A stretch of 64,000 nucleotides of DNA from Blepharisma stoltei (Eukaryota > Ciliophora > Heterotrichea > Heterotrichida > Blepharismidae): the NCBI GenBank assembly GCA_914767885.1, contig CAJZBQ010000024.1, forward strand, positions 744,001 to 808,000. The letters run 5' to 3'. Shown here in pieces: positions 11,610 to 22,991 of the stretch (position 1 is the stretch's first letter; every line of letters starts with the position of its first letter). Below the pieces are notes generated by a model that did no database searches, was not told where the DNA came from, and saw nothing but the letters and a program-made list of their open reading frames with translations. Made by a program: the position numbers and the translations under genes.

Positions 11610-11867
11610 GTTAATTTTAAGCTTAAACATTTCTTTATAAAAAATATTTTTCTACTATTTTTAGTAGAAAATTTATATAGCCAATTTTATTGTATACAAA
11701 AATTTTAATTAATATGAACATTTATTGATATATTTGTATATCTCAGACATAAATTAAAAGTTTCTTACATTTTGATTAATTTCCCTATAAATTGTTAATT
11801 ACAATCAGCTTTTTAATCAGTAACGCCCAAAAAGGTCTCACCCCAATACCAATAATATAATCAATAA

Positions 11868-13064
11868 ATGGCATCTCTGCTAACTTATCTCTTTATCTTT
11901 TCCGTTTTCTATACTGCATCTTCTCAAGATCTTCTCCTTGATTCTTTATCTCTAAAATATTCAGATATTTCTGACCTTGATCCTTTATCCCTTGACCTTG
12001 ATATTCCAGCATGTCCATCCTATACCTGCAAAAGAAAAGATCAATCTTTTACTAAAAAAACCTGCATTTTTTACAGTGCAGATGATGATACTTTTTACGT
12101 CGACAAATGCGCTGATAAGACTTTTTCTCTATGCAACCCAACCCAATCACTTGTAAATTCTACATGCACAATCCCGCAGAGGACAGTTATCCCATTAAGC
12201 TGGCCAGGAGAAAAATGCCATAACGCGTCAGACTGTACCACAGGGTGCATTGCCTGCAAAATGGGATTTTGTATTGCCCAGCCTGAAGGATCTGGTTGTA
12301 CCTCCTCTATGGAATGCAATGCAGGGCTTTTTTGTTCAATCCCAACTGGAGGCACTGGAGCTTGTGCACCCCAAATACCAGTAGGTGGGGTAGGTTGTAC
12401 AAGTGATTATGATTGTGTAAATGGAGCTGGCTGCAATATAACGACACCTAATAGTGCTTCAGCTACTAATGTCTGTATACAATATTATACGTTAAAACCT
12501 CACGAAATTGTGTCTTCCTGTGTATCAAATTCAAATTTGTTATGCTCCTCTGGGATATGCAAAACTCAGTCTGGAATCAGCTATTGCAGCAATTCATTGG
12601 CATCAGAAAACTCAAATATACCGAATACTTGTCAGCGTGGATCTGTGTGCTCGTCAATTGCTGATAATTTTTTTACGACTCCTTTTGCGCTGACTGGACC
12701 TTGCCAATGTGGGCTAAACTCTAATGGGACTGCTTATTGCCCAATTTTCCCTGGGGATGCTCCGTATTTGGAATTTATAAACCAGTCGAAAAAAGGGTAT
12801 AATAGCACTGATATAGCAAAATGCCATACGCTGAGGAGGTATACTTATCAGTGTAGAGAGCAGCATTGGGATAAGAAAAACTATGACAAGTTGCAGTATT
12901 ATTTCACTTATGTAAATCATTACCCAGTAGTCCAGGAGTCTCCAGAATGCGTTGTGAAAATGTATCAAAGTGATTATTATCAAGCCAAATTAGAATATAA
13001 TGATGAATTTGGCAGTGCTACTGCTATAGGAGTTTCTATTGTATTAGCACTAATTGCTGGATAA
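11868..13064 (+). CDS. secreted or GPI-anchored Cys-rich protein, copy 2
   Basis: 398 residues, tandem paralog of the preceding gene, sharing SCPSYACK/ACPSYTCK, DYDCVNGAGCN, AYCPIFPGD and a CHT(I/L)RR motif near the C-terminus. Signal peptide at 1-19, terminal hydrophobic stretch SATAIGVSIVLALIAG. Uninterrupted. The two copies diverge most after the signal peptide and in the inter-Cys loops. Function unknown; probably cell surface. Confidence 0.85.
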   Translation: MASLLTYLFIFSVFYTASSQDLLLDSLSLKYSDISDLDPLSLDLDIPACPSYTCKRKDQSFTKKTCIFYSADDDTFYVDKCADKTFSLCNPTQSLVNSTCTIPQRTVIPLSWPGEKCHNASDCTTGCIACKMGFCIAQPEGSGCTSSMECNAGLFCSIPTGGTGACAPQIPVGGVGCTSDYDCVNGAGCNITTPNSASATNVCIQYYTLKPHEIVSSCVSNSNLLCSSGICKTQSGISYCSNSLASENSNIPNTCQRGSVCSSIADNFFTTPFALTGPCQCGLNSNGTAYCPIFPGDAPYLEFINQSKKGYNSTDIAKCHTLRRYTYQCREQHWDKKNYDKLQYYFTYVNHYPVVQESPECVVKMYQSDYYQAKLEYNDEFGSATAIGVSIVLALIAG

Positions 13065-13142
13065 TTTAAAATAACTTAAATTCCTCATATGGAATTTATA
13101 ATGCTTATTCTGAAAATAAAATTTCTTTTTAGTTTATATATC

Positions 13143-15225
13143 ATGTATAGAAATGCATTTTTCTTTTTTTCTCTATTTCTGTTTCTCTCTTGATCAAAAC
13201 TTCTACTCAGCGGCTCATACACATCTCCAGGTACTTATCAAATTGATATTTCAAATGACTTAGCCCTTGCCTACATCTATATAGAGCTTTACAATTACTC
13301 CCCAGAAATCCCTTTACTTTCTGCTAACATAGGATCTTCTTCAGATATTGTCTGAAACCCTACAAATTCCAGCTGAAAATGTGATGCTTCCTATATTGAT
13401 TGGAATTCTTGGATTTTCAATAAAACTTATAGCCATCTGCTATTACAGCCTCTTGGGCGCTTATCAAAAGAAAAAACAGCTTATATTACAATAAGTTTCC
13501 ATTCAAATATGAATATCATGTATAATTTATATGTCAACTCATATAGTAACATATAGTCAGATAACCCCGTTTGTCCTAACTCTTGCAGCAATAATGGGAA
13601 GTGCGACCAGGGGATATGCAAATGTGATGATGGATTTGGAGATGACGACTGTAGCGTGACACTTATAGAACTGGAACTAAATAAAGCTTATGGGGTAATC
13701 GCAATAAACAAGTATAAATATACAGAAATTGGCCATGTTAAAGGAGAAGATTTAGAATGCAGATTTTTTAAGTATGATTATGGAAATGTGACTGTTTATT
13801 TTAAAAATTCAGGGGATGGGATTAGCAGTTTGCCGACAGCAAAAGATTATTCAAAATTTTGTGAAGTGAATACTGCTAATCAGGAGACTGTTTGTGAGTA
13901 TTCACTTGCGAAGTATAATAGCTCTGACTTTCCCTATTTAATAAACTCACTATTTTTGCTCATTACTAGCTTTGGGAATTATTTCAAAAAATATATGAAA
14001 TCTGTCTTAATATTTATTCTTGGAAAAATCTGTAGGCTTTGCTAGTTTTATATGGGAGAAGTAGATTATATTAACGCTTAAGAGTAGTTTTCGGAATTAA
14101 AGAAAAAGCTGATATTTTTCTCTCCTTGTTTCATCCTCAGCCACCTTGTAGATCTAATCCAGTGGGCCACAGGCTGCTATAAGCATAGAATAAATCGAAT
14201 TGGGTAACAGTGTCACTCGTCTTGTCTTTCTAACCTGAAAATTTAGGAAAAAACTCTGGACAAATCTTGGCCAAATGGAAACACACCCAGAGCACAGCAC
14301 TATCATTCCGCCGGTTAGTTACTTGATTGGTCTCGTGGAGTGCTAGGCTCTGCTGGGTGCTCCTTTCGAACTTCCAGTCTCCATCTTCCCATGAGGTAAA
14401 AAACAGTCTTGGAAATGAGCTTGGGCTAAGCTCTGAGCACCTATAATTGCTTACCTAGCATAGCTGTCTTCCTTAAGCTGGCAAAATCGTCGCCAGATAT
14501 AATTAAATAAGCACTCGAAGCTTGCTGGATGGAAGGCAGTCTATGATGAGATGCTATATTTAATTATAAATAGAGAGAAGTAAATGATATATTTCAATGA
14601 TTTTAAATCAAATTGATTCTAGTGCAATGGTTTCTATTTTATGTAGCACAGAAGAAAAGTCAAGATCGCTATGAACACTACTATGGGTTTTATTAAGCTT
14701 AGGAATCCTTATAATTGCAATTATAATTGCTGTAATTGCCTTTACTCCCCCCCCTCGAAGTTCGACCAAGATATAGGGAAAAATTCCTATTTTTTTGGAA
14801 AATTAACCCCCCTCAAAGTTCGACCAAGACCTATATAAATTTACTAGGAAAATAAGCAATTTTTCAAAAATTTTAAACTATGTGGAGGTGAGCTTGCGAT
14901 TTTTGTATTCAAGTTCTAAAAAAGCGTTACAAAACCATCTTGCACTATTTTTTCTAACCCTTACACCCTCTCAACCATACAGAAGAATATGATAAATTTT
15001 TATTTTTTTAACTACTAAATTATATAAAAAAAAATTTTCTTAACCCCCCTCGAAGTTCGACCAAAAAAAATCTTGGTCGAACTTCGAGGGGGGGGAGTTA
15101 GAAGACTCAGAAAAAAGAGTCAGGTTGTTCCTATTATAGAGCCAAGAGTTCCTGATCCTAATGAGAGACAAAAATTAAATGAAAAATTTCCTTGTGTTTC
15201 ATATGAGGATTTAAAATTATTCTAA
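13143..15225 (+). CDS. EGF-like type I membrane protein
   Basis: Start ATG 13143 with a hydrophobic signal (RNAFFFFSLFLFLS). TGA codons read as Trp follow. A 15-nt intron GTAACATATAGTCAG near 13546 leads into an EGF-like module CPNSCSNNGKCDQGICKCDD. After removal of 13937-14589 the frame continues SSDFPYISMILNQIDSSAMV into a membrane segment (LLWVLLSLGILIIAIIIAVIAF). After removal of a MITE it ends in a basic cytosolic tail (RRLRKKSQ...YEDLKLF). Total 1059 nt, 352 residues. The N-terminal 120 residues match no family I know. It follows the two Cys-rich genes, so this is a small surface-protein cluster. Confidence 0.8.
13937..14589. mobile_element. IES (653 bp) containing family-S GC-rich element
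   Basis: TA-bounded; excision restores the ectodomain frame. About 14072-14572 is GC-richer and shares blocks with 18572-19105: TTACCTAGCATAGCTG and the end ATATTTAATTATAA. It may have its own decayed flanking repeat (GGGAGAAGTAGATTATAT at 14053, GAGAGAAGTAAATGATAT at 14573), which would make it an insertion into an older IES. Confidence 0.65.
14745..15100. mobile_element. MITE, GAAGTTCGACC family, at the membrane-cytosol junction
   Basis: TTA-bounded, 356 bp. Left: CTCCCCCCCCTCGAAGTTCG and a second direct copy at about 14805. Right: a hairpin of the same motif (15043-15098). Excision joins AVIAF to RRLRKKS exactly after the membrane segment. Confidence 0.9.
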
Positions 15226-15315
15226 ATTACAATAAATTAGATATTAAACAAATCATTAAGAATTTACAATAAAATTAATTAAAATTGCTATATAAAAAAC
15301 CGAAGAAAAATGCAG

Positions 15316-16400
15316 CATCTGCCAAGAATCGTTCACTAGCTCTTCCATAGTCCGAAAGCTTGAATGCCAACACCTTTTCCATCAACGCTGCATTGATGTT
15401 TGGTTCGACACCAGCACATTCTGCCCTCTCTGCAAAAAAGATTACAAACCTCTCCTAGACCAATACGAAAGAACCCACACTAATGTATCAGGACTTTCCA
15501 TAAATTTAGATGTCAGCGAAAGAACTTGGCTTACCCAATAATGTAAAATACCTTTTCTCTATATTAAATAATATGGAAGATATTTCAATTCTCAAGCAGC
15601 AAATAGATGAACAAAAATCAATGATGCAAGCCAAAGGCCTTAATTGGACTGGCGTAGATAGCTTATACACTAAAATCTTAGAAATCCGATGTATTGTTGA
15701 CGATTTTTCTGCAAACGATAATATTGAAAAATCTAAATTTTATGAGGATTTAGCTCCACAGCTTGATGAGCTTGAAAATTATGTGATTTTTGAAAAAAGA
15801 TGTAGCGAGCTAATAGAAAAAGAAAGAGAAAAAGAAGCAATTGAGCACTTAAAGCAAATGAATGAGCTGAAAGAAAATTATCTGAACTCGATGCTGAGGT
15901 TAGAAGATGTAAGCACAAAATTAGTGAAATCGAAAAATATTCTGCTGAAAGAAATAGAAAAAAATAAAAGTATCCAAGAAGAAAATGATAAGCTTGGATA
16001 TAGCCCAGGGTGCCTTTAGCTCAGCATGAGCGCTGTTTTAGAAAAACAATCTAAGTTATTAAAAATGGGAAATTATATTTTAGATTCTTGATTTTCGCTA
16101 AGCTTTAAAAATCAAAAACTAGCTGAATAGAGCTTTTAGAGGTATTTAATTCTGCAGATAAACCAAGAAAAGACGAATATTAGCGAAAAATATCAAGCTT
16201 TAACCAATAATATTCAAAATAACAGAGAAATAGGTAACGGAAGCAATGGAGATCAGTATGATAGCTTAAGAGCTGAAAATAATTATTTGAAAGATACTGT
16301 TCATGAAAAATCTGAAGAAATAAATAGGCTGAAAGAAAGAAATGCAACTTTAGAAAGTGAGTTAAAATCATTGAGAAGACAAGAAATGAGGCTTGAATAA
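15316..16400 (+). CDS. RING-H2 finger / coiled-coil protein, 5' end and internal joins unresolved
   Basis: A C3H2C3 RING is clear: CSIC, then ECQHLFHQRC, then CPLC (15320-15455), the usual E2-binding fold of E3 ubiquitin ligases. The frame then shifts. A possible 25-nt intron (GTATCAGG...AATTTAG, about 15485-15509) leads into MSAKELGLPNN and a coiled coil rich in Glu and Lys (15510-16010). After a broken stretch (16011-16140) that probably holds an IES, a 16-nt intron GTATTTAATTCTGCAG leads into a second coiled coil ending LRRQEMRLE-stop at 16398-16400. No ATG is in frame upstream of the RING (TAA at about 15298), so the first exon is missing or lies beyond another IES. Confidence 0.6.
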
Positions 16401-16916
16401 ATTTTGGGCTTATATAACTTTAATAAATTTCTTTTGATAAATGCTATGAAATAGCTTCTCTAAATAGAATCTTATAGAGCAATAAACATATCTTGTCGAG
16501 AGCAAAGAAGCTGCTATTGATATTTTTAGATAAAGCTCTGCTTTTATAAGCAGAAATTAAACTTATTATTCTAATTAAGTCTTGGAATACTGCAAATATA
16601 AAAATATTTCGAACTAAATTAATAATTTTCACTCCTCTTTTAGAGGATACAAATAACTCATAATTCACCAAGAGAGATTTTATAATTATTAATTTTATTA
16701 AAAATTTTGGGAAATTATTTTCAACATAAATAAGAAAAAAAAATCATTTTAAATTTAGCAGAACTAGCCAGAGTTTTAATTAAATAATTATTAATCTACC
16801 GAAATAAGTAAAAATTTCGAGGTTAAGTTGGGATTTTTTCATTAACAAAGAGTGAAAAAAATATCAAGAAATATGCTGAATTTTCTCGGTATAGCAAAAT
16901 TCATAAACAAATATTA

Positions 16917-17136
16917 TGCGTTGGCATAATTTCGGGAGGGTCTCCATGTTTGGAACCAAAATCCCATATGTGGATTTTTCGCACTTGAGTTACTCCACAT
17001 ATTAGGTTTTGGTTCAGCACACGGGTAATGCCCCACGTATGGAGCCACTCAAATGTGGAAACTCAGCATGTGGGATTTTGATTCCACACTGCCCTATATG
17101 TGAGAACCTCCCGAAATTATGCCAACGCACAACATA
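16917..17136. mobile_element. intergenic TIR element, about 220 bp
   Basis: Perfect inverted ends GCGTTGGCATAATTTCGGGA at 16918 and its complement at about 17106-17127, TA on both sides. The interior holds several CCACATATG-like palindromes. It lies just upstream of K1. The rest of 16401-16916 is AT-rich with no supported gene. Confidence 0.8.
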
Positions 17137-17153
17137 AATAATAAATCAAGGCA

Positions 17154-20100
17154 ATGCTCTATCTTTTATTAATCATTGAATTTGTATCTAGTTTTACCCC
17201 TGACAGGCTGCCAGCAACAAATCCTCCACCAGATGCCCGTGCTTTTGCCTTGATGGACAATTTTCCATCCCTTAACCTTATCATGGTTTATGGTGGCTAC
17301 TCTGATCCTACTAATTCTATTTACGGAGATATATGAACTTTTAATATATCAGCTGAAACTTGAGAACGGCTGATTCCTTCAGATGGGATTTCTCCTAGTA
17401 ATTTCTAATTCCCCCTTTTAAATTGAAACAAAAAATACTATTCCAATTTAAAGGGGATTAATTATATTTTTAAAAAAAGCATTATGAATTTTTTATGCAA
17501 TATTTTAATATTTAATTTATTTTTATGAAGAATTAATTCAAAAAATTAACTAAAATACTTAAAAAGCATTCTATTTATGGTTTTTCCATTAAATTAGGTT
17601 AAAACTGTATAAAATTTTGTATTTTTTCAACAATAAATTATTACTTTTAAAAAGAATTTCCTTCAATTTAAAGGGGGTTAATGCACTAAAAAATGTAAAT
17701 TTTACCTATATTTTGTTCAATTTAATTGGAGGTGAGTAAGCAGCTGGAAGATATAGTGGCGGCTCTTTTGGTCTTTTATCACAAGACTTATATTGTATTT
17801 TTGGAGGAATGTCGCTTACAGGACCTATAAACGATCTATGATGCTTTCAAACTAAAGGATTTTTATGGAACCAAATTACTACTTCTGGAGATGCTCCTAC
17901 ACCAAGAATGAGGTTTGGATATACTTCTTTTTATGACAAAAACAATGTTTTGCAGTTTGTGGTTTTTGGAGGTGTAACTATATCAGGGGTTGATATAGGA
18001 ATTTCTTATAAATAGTCATTTTTTATGCATAAATGATTTTTTGACTATTTATAGTAAAGAATTATAGTAATCTTTACATGTAAATTTCATATAGCCTTAA
18101 CACCTCAACTTGAGTTTGATCTGCAATAGAAGTAGAAGGCGATACTCCTTTAAACTCTGAAGAGCCATCACTAGTTTACTATAATAAAAAACTTTATACA
18201 GCTGGTGGAGGAAATACCTATGCAAAAATTTCACATAATGAGGCATTGCTTTATTTTGATTTAGAATCAAGCGATAAGAAATGGCACAATATCACGTCTA
18301 GTAACACTTATACATATAGAATTTTCAATGGGAGCTTTTTAAAAGGTTCTGAATTATATTTGATGATGGGCTATTCAACTGATAGCAAATCTCATGAAAG
18401 CAGCTGATATAAAGTTGACTTAGAAGATCCGGACTATGACTGAAAAACAGTTTCCATTTCTGAAGATATAAATAGAAATTTAGAAATTGACAGTTACGGC
18501 TGAACTCTTATTGAGAACACCTTATATATTTTTGGAGGAGATAAAAATCCACCTTTAATTAACCAATTAGCTTAATTTAACTTAAATGCAGGTTTGACTG
18601 CTGCCTATTGGTAATGTAATCACCAAGGACCTCTTAGCGAATTCGCTTTGCCAAGTCGATAGGTGAACTTTTTTTAGATGGGATGAAAATTCTCTTGACA
18701 AGTTAGTTCGAACATCACCTTTCCTTTTTTTCACTGCCTAATTCCGCTCTGTGTCTCCATCTTCTCCTTGCCCTGCAGGCTCCAGTATTGGCTGAGCAAA
18801 TGTTTGCTCCACAAAAATCTGAAAAATGGAACCCTTCGCAAAAAGGTAACTATCTAAGCCTGAGGCTTAACTCTCAGTTGAATGCTAGGAAGTTGCCTAA
18901 TTAATCCAGACATTATCTTAGACGATGCTGGGCTTTCCCTTTCCAATCCTGAGCCCAGCTTAATCATCTACGCATTATCATATTGATTACCTAGCATAGC
19001 TGCCCGTTTCTAGTAAGATATAAATAAATATATGCGCGAGGCTGTATAACCAGAAGGCAATGCCCAGGCCTAGAGGTCATATTTAATTATAATTAACCAA
19101 CTAGCAATACTTGATATATCAGTCTCCCCAATAACTTTTTCAGTTTTTGAGAATTACTTATCACCTACCTCCAGAATGTATCATTCACTGCAGCCAATTG
19201 GGCCTAATTTATATTTATTTGGTGGTTTAGGTGATAATGGGAATATTTATAACGATTTTTGAGCTTTTAATGTCATGAAAGAAGAATGAAGCCTAATAAA
19301 TTCTCAAGGACAAGTTCCTTCTAAAAGGTACGGATATGCGTCAGCTGTAAACGCTGATATTATGCTTGTATGAGGTGGGTATAGCCAAGAAGGATATTTA
19401 AATGATGGTTATATATATGATATAACTTCAGAAAAATGATATGCTATATCTTACACAGGCACAGCTCCAAGCCCAAGGGTCGGCGCCTGTGCTGATTTTA
19501 TAGGCTGATTTATTTATATATACGGCGGACTAACTGAAGGCGGTCTATCAGACGAACTGTGAGCTTATGATGTGACCACAGAAACATATAGCCTCATTAC
19601 TAGTAAAAGTGGCCCAGGAGCTCTTTATTTTTCTACCTGCAGCGCTGATATACACAAAGTTTTATGGGTCCTATATGGTGAAAGTGATGATGACACCCCA
19701 ACTAACAAAATTTACGGCTTTGATACAGGAAAAAGTTCATGAATAAAATATAATGATGACACAAGTGATACAACTTATAGCAGAAGCAGGGCTGCCGTTT
19801 TTAAAACTACTGAACAATTTTTAATAGTAGGAGGGGAGTCCTGAGGGTTATATCCAAACACTGAGTTGTTTTATTTTACTACAGAAGCTTCTCAATTTAC
19901 TTTGCTGGGAAATCTCGATGATGTATTTTTTGCTCCAGGCTATACTTATTTTCAGAATGATTTTTATATACATGGAGGAGGGACTTCAGCGACGACTCTT
20001 TTAAGGTTCAGTGTCCCTGATAATAAATTTTTAAAGCTTTCAAAGCATTTGTTTTGTCCTGAAAATAGTCCTTGCAATTTCACTTGCAGTTATGGAACTT

Positions 20101-22917
20101 ATAAAACTGCATCAAACTGCGAAATTTGTCCACAAGGAACGTATTCAGATAAATTTAATTTATATGAGTGCAAAAAATGCCCATCAGGGAAATATGGACC
20201 TCATTATGGGGCGACAAGCTTAGATATGTGCTACCCTTGTTCAGAAAATTTTTATAATGATAAAGAAGGCCAAGAGCGCTGTATTAATTGTCCAGCAACT
20301 TCTATATGCAAAGTTGGAAGTAAAGCTTATACTAGCTATATAAGGAACTTTGAAGATTCCTCAGTCCAACCTCAAATATACTCTGCAAACCAAGACGAAA
20401 TTAATCAAAATACTTTAATTATTCAAATTGTTGTCGGAATTACAGGGCTTTTAGTAGTGATTTATATGATTATTTCCAAAAAAAGCAAAGAAATTTTACA
20501 AAGTTTCGACTTGTATATAGACAAGCATAACCATTTTATCAACGAGCCTATGTATTTAAAAAATACCAGTGTAGGTGGATTATTTGGAATTATTTTTATT
20601 TTTTTAGCAATGATCATTATAGGGACTGAGCTCGTTAGTTTTGCATCAAATAATATTTATGAGATAAAAAGTTTGATCCCACTTGTGGTGCTTGAGCAAG
20701 ATATTCCAAAAGTAATTTTTATTTTAGTTTGAGGCGGATTTTATAATATCAATTACTTTAATGAATTATGGAAGCTCATGTGTTTCTACTGGCAATGTAA
20801 CGATGACCCCCCCTCAATCTTCATGTCTATTGCAACAAAAATACAATTTTTTAATATAAAATTTTATATAAAAAAAAATAATAATTTTCATGTCTCTTGC
20901 AACAAATTATATATATTAAAATGGCGACACGTGTCAGCCTGCCCTCTTGGCGCAGCATTCCAGACCTTATGGCCACAGCGAACTGGGACGGACTCCGAGC
21001 TGAGAATCAGATGCAGGCTCAAGAAGTGTGTATCCGGGCAGGTTTTGGCTGCTTTCCTGTGGTTGGAAATAGATGCGCTCAACAACGTCCCTTTTGATCC
21101 GAGGACCCATGGGCATTCCCTACCGAGAAACTGGGGTTTTTGCCCAGGCCGCGGGAACAGTCTTTTTCGTGTAGCTGTCGAAGGAAGGTACTTTGACACC
21201 CGATAGACTCTAAACCCCCCCTCCGTGAGTGAACAAAACCATTAGAAAAATCGCTATTTTTTGCCCAAAAACCCACCCTCCGTGAGTGAACAAAAATTTT
21301 TTTAATAGAAAAATTTTTTATGGGAAAAAAATTTTGATATATAAGTGATAATTAGTATAATGAAATCTAGAGCTAATTCTGTTTAATTTCAAACGAATTG
21401 CTTTTTAAAACATAAATTTTATAAATTAAATTAATATTTGCTTTCCAATTTTTGCGAATTAGGATTTTTTTAAATTTCGAAAAAAAATATTTTTTATAAA
21501 ATTTATATAGAAATTTTTTTAAAAAAAAAAATTAACCCCCTCCGTGAGTGAACAAAAATTTTTTTGTTCACTCACGGAGGGGGGGGAATAAGGAGCTGAT
21601 CCTTGGAATCAAGCTACTCCAATTGCCTGTAGCAGGGACGCAGAAATCCATAAGCCGCCCACTCAAGACTGAAGCCGCAAGGCAAGGAGGAGACAGAAGG
21701 TACCGGAAGGGCACTCGTAAGAGGAATAGACCATCTGGGCTGGAATCGAAAAGTGGTAGAACCTTCTGCACAGGAGGTCTTTGGTGACTGTATCACCAAT
21801 ATGGCTAGCTCCTGTCTGTAATAATCCTAATCCTCTTGCAGCAAATTTTAGATGCGCATCTTAAATTTTTCTGTACTTTTTAGCTAGATAAGTTTAATAA
21901 AATGGCGAGCAATGACTATAGCCGTCCAAATCTCGATGAGAAGGTCATTGACACGCCTACAGCAGCGCTGTTTTATGGGGTTTTTGAGAAACTCACCTAG
22001 AGAAAAATGCATTAATTCTTTTTTATAAAAATGTTGTGTTGCAGTAGGCATGAAATTTTTTTCGAAAAATTTTTGTTGCAATAGACATGAAGATTGAGGG
22101 GGGGTCATCGTTATGTTCAGCTTATATATTTTCTAATATTGATGGTATTACTGGGAATTGGGAAGAATTGAGCTGTGAGCAAAAGGATAATGGTGACTGT
22201 ATGGTTTATACCAAATGCCATAAATGCACAATTAACAAGCAAGGGCTATTGAAAATCATTATGGAGGACCCAAATGGGTACACTTCTGGGTATAGCGTAA
22301 ACGTAACTTCTTCATCGTCGATTCCTAATAAATACAGTAGCTATAACCATACCATTCTTTCTGACACAAATTTTGTGTTTAGTGGAAGCGACCCTACTGT
22401 GATATATTTTGATATTATACCATCAGTAATTTATAGCTAGTACTATAAAGATACCCAAGAAAGCGGAAACTATACAGGCTATCATGTATCTTTAGATAAG
22501 GCGTCACATAAAGGATCACAATTTGAGCCATACGTGTAAGGTTTATATAGGCTAGGACTGACGTTTATTAATTACTTGACTATAGAGTTTGATGTAGATA
22601 ATAATGGCCTCGCTACTACGAGATATTACAACCAGACGTGGATTATTTTACTAACGACACTGTTAAGCTCAATATTTGGAGTAAAAGGAGCTATTGGAGG
22701 ACTCATGAAATTTATTGAGAAAAAAATAATTTTACTTCACAAAAAGAAAAAACATATAGATATGCTAAAAGCTCTTGAAAAAAATTCCAAGTTTATAGAA
22801 AAACTCAGAGAGCACTCAGATTTTAAAGTTACTAAAGACTTAGATTCCCCAAACATCAAACGAACCGAAGAGGGAGAAACAGAAAAAGAAAAATTAAGCC
22901 GAAAGGAGGCGGCTTAG
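17154..22917 (+). CDS. K1: kelch / GCC2-GCC3 multipass surface protein, subtype A
   Basis: After removal of four IESs and five mini-introns: 3435 nt, 1144 residues. Signal peptide (LYLLLIIEFVSS), then the subtype-A motif TPDRLPATNPPPDAR. About 12 kelch-type blades follow (double Gly plus ..R..H/YG.., ..NDLW.F, for example IYGGLTEGGLSDELW), expected to form extracellular beta-propellers. Next is a Cys-rich stalk (CEICPQGTYSDKFNLYECKKC, KYGPHYGATSLDMCYPC) of the GCC2/GCC3 ephrin-receptor-like type. Membrane segments: LIIQIVVGITGLLVVIYMII, GLFGIIFIFLAMIIIGTELV and WIILLTTLLSSIFGVKGAIG, ending in a basic, charged tail. In-frame TGA as Trp is frequent. Ligand and role unknown. The three-pass topology is inferred from hydrophobicity. 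Confidence 0.92.
17408..17738. mobile_element. MITE, TTTAAATTGGAAC family, inside a 15-nt intron of K1
   Basis: TAA-bounded, 331 bp, decayed termini (hairpin at left, two direct copies at right). Removal leaves GTAATTTCTAAGCAG, exactly 15 nt, at the position where K3 has GTAACTTCTAATTAG. Splicing of intron 1 therefore needs prior DNA excision. Confidence 0.92.
17996..18069. repeat. short palindromic IES (74 bp) in K1
   Basis: TA-bounded foldback with arms ATAAATAGTCA / TGACTATTTAT. Excision joins GVTISGVD to NLYI, matching K3 and K5. Confidence 0.85.
18572..19105. mobile_element. family-S insertion (534 bp) in K1 with 15-bp flanking repeats
   Basis: Flanked by AATTAACCAA(T/C)TAGC at 18557-18571 and 19091-19105. 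GC-richer than its host, with no inverted ends. It shares TTACCTAGCATAGCTG and CATATTTAATTATAA with 14072-14572. Excision joins PPLINQLA to ILDIS in frame. Confidence 0.88.
20909..21847 (+). mobile_element. SINE-like element R2 (family A copy 1), interrupted
   Basis: Flanked by CTCTTGCA(A/G)CAAATT (20894-20908 and 21833-21847), a 15-bp duplication made inside the outer MITE. Starts TATATATTAAAATGGCGACA and ends TAATAATCCTAATC. The sequence matches the reverse complement of 35289-35829 through most of its length, apart from the nested MITE. Confidence 0.85.
21214..21591. mobile_element. inner MITE, CCGTGAGTGAAC family, inside R2
   Basis: TAA-bounded (21211-21213 and 21589-21591), 378 bp. Left: two direct copies of CCTCCGTGAGTGAACAAAA. 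Right: a hairpin of the same motif. The homologous element at 35289-35829 lacks it, so it gives a filled/empty pair that fixes the insertion point. Confidence 0.93.
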
Positions 22918-22991
22918 AGGCAAACTCTAGATTTAATCATGAACAAATATATTAATTTAAAATAGTACCAAATTCTATGTAAAATGAAATA

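Larger units (their letters stand above)
20800..22113. mobile_element. outer MITE of a triple nest in K1
   Basis: TA-bounded, 1314 bp. Inverted ends begin ACGATGACCCCCCCTCAATC at left and its complement at right, about 40 bp in all, with a second TGTC..TTGCAACAA copy inside each end. It holds element R2 and, within that, another MITE. Excision joins STGNV to CSAYIFSNI in frame. 21890-22020 is a further GC-richer piece starting AATAAAATGGCGAGC. Confidence 0.93.

Noticed and set aside
10419-13064. Mating pheromone (gamone 1) genes
   Set aside because: They are secreted and Cys-rich, but at about 400 residues with a GPI-like tail and a tandem paralog they do not fit what I recall of that shorter soluble glycoprotein.
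16010-16070. tRNA-like start (GCCTTTAGCTCAGC...GAGCGC)
   Set aside because: There is a D-arm-like stretch, but position 8 is missing, the anticodon arm does not fold with a 7-nt loop, and no T-arm GGTTC motif follows.
16444-16671. 75-codon minus-strand frame in the RING-K1 spacer
   Set aside because: Low-complexity hydrophobic translation with no recognisable feature.
20778-21276. Overlapping frames of 65-142 codons on both strands in the GC-rich block
   Set aside because: They lie in mobile element R2, cross its boundary and the inner MITE, and are not conserved in the homologous copy R3.
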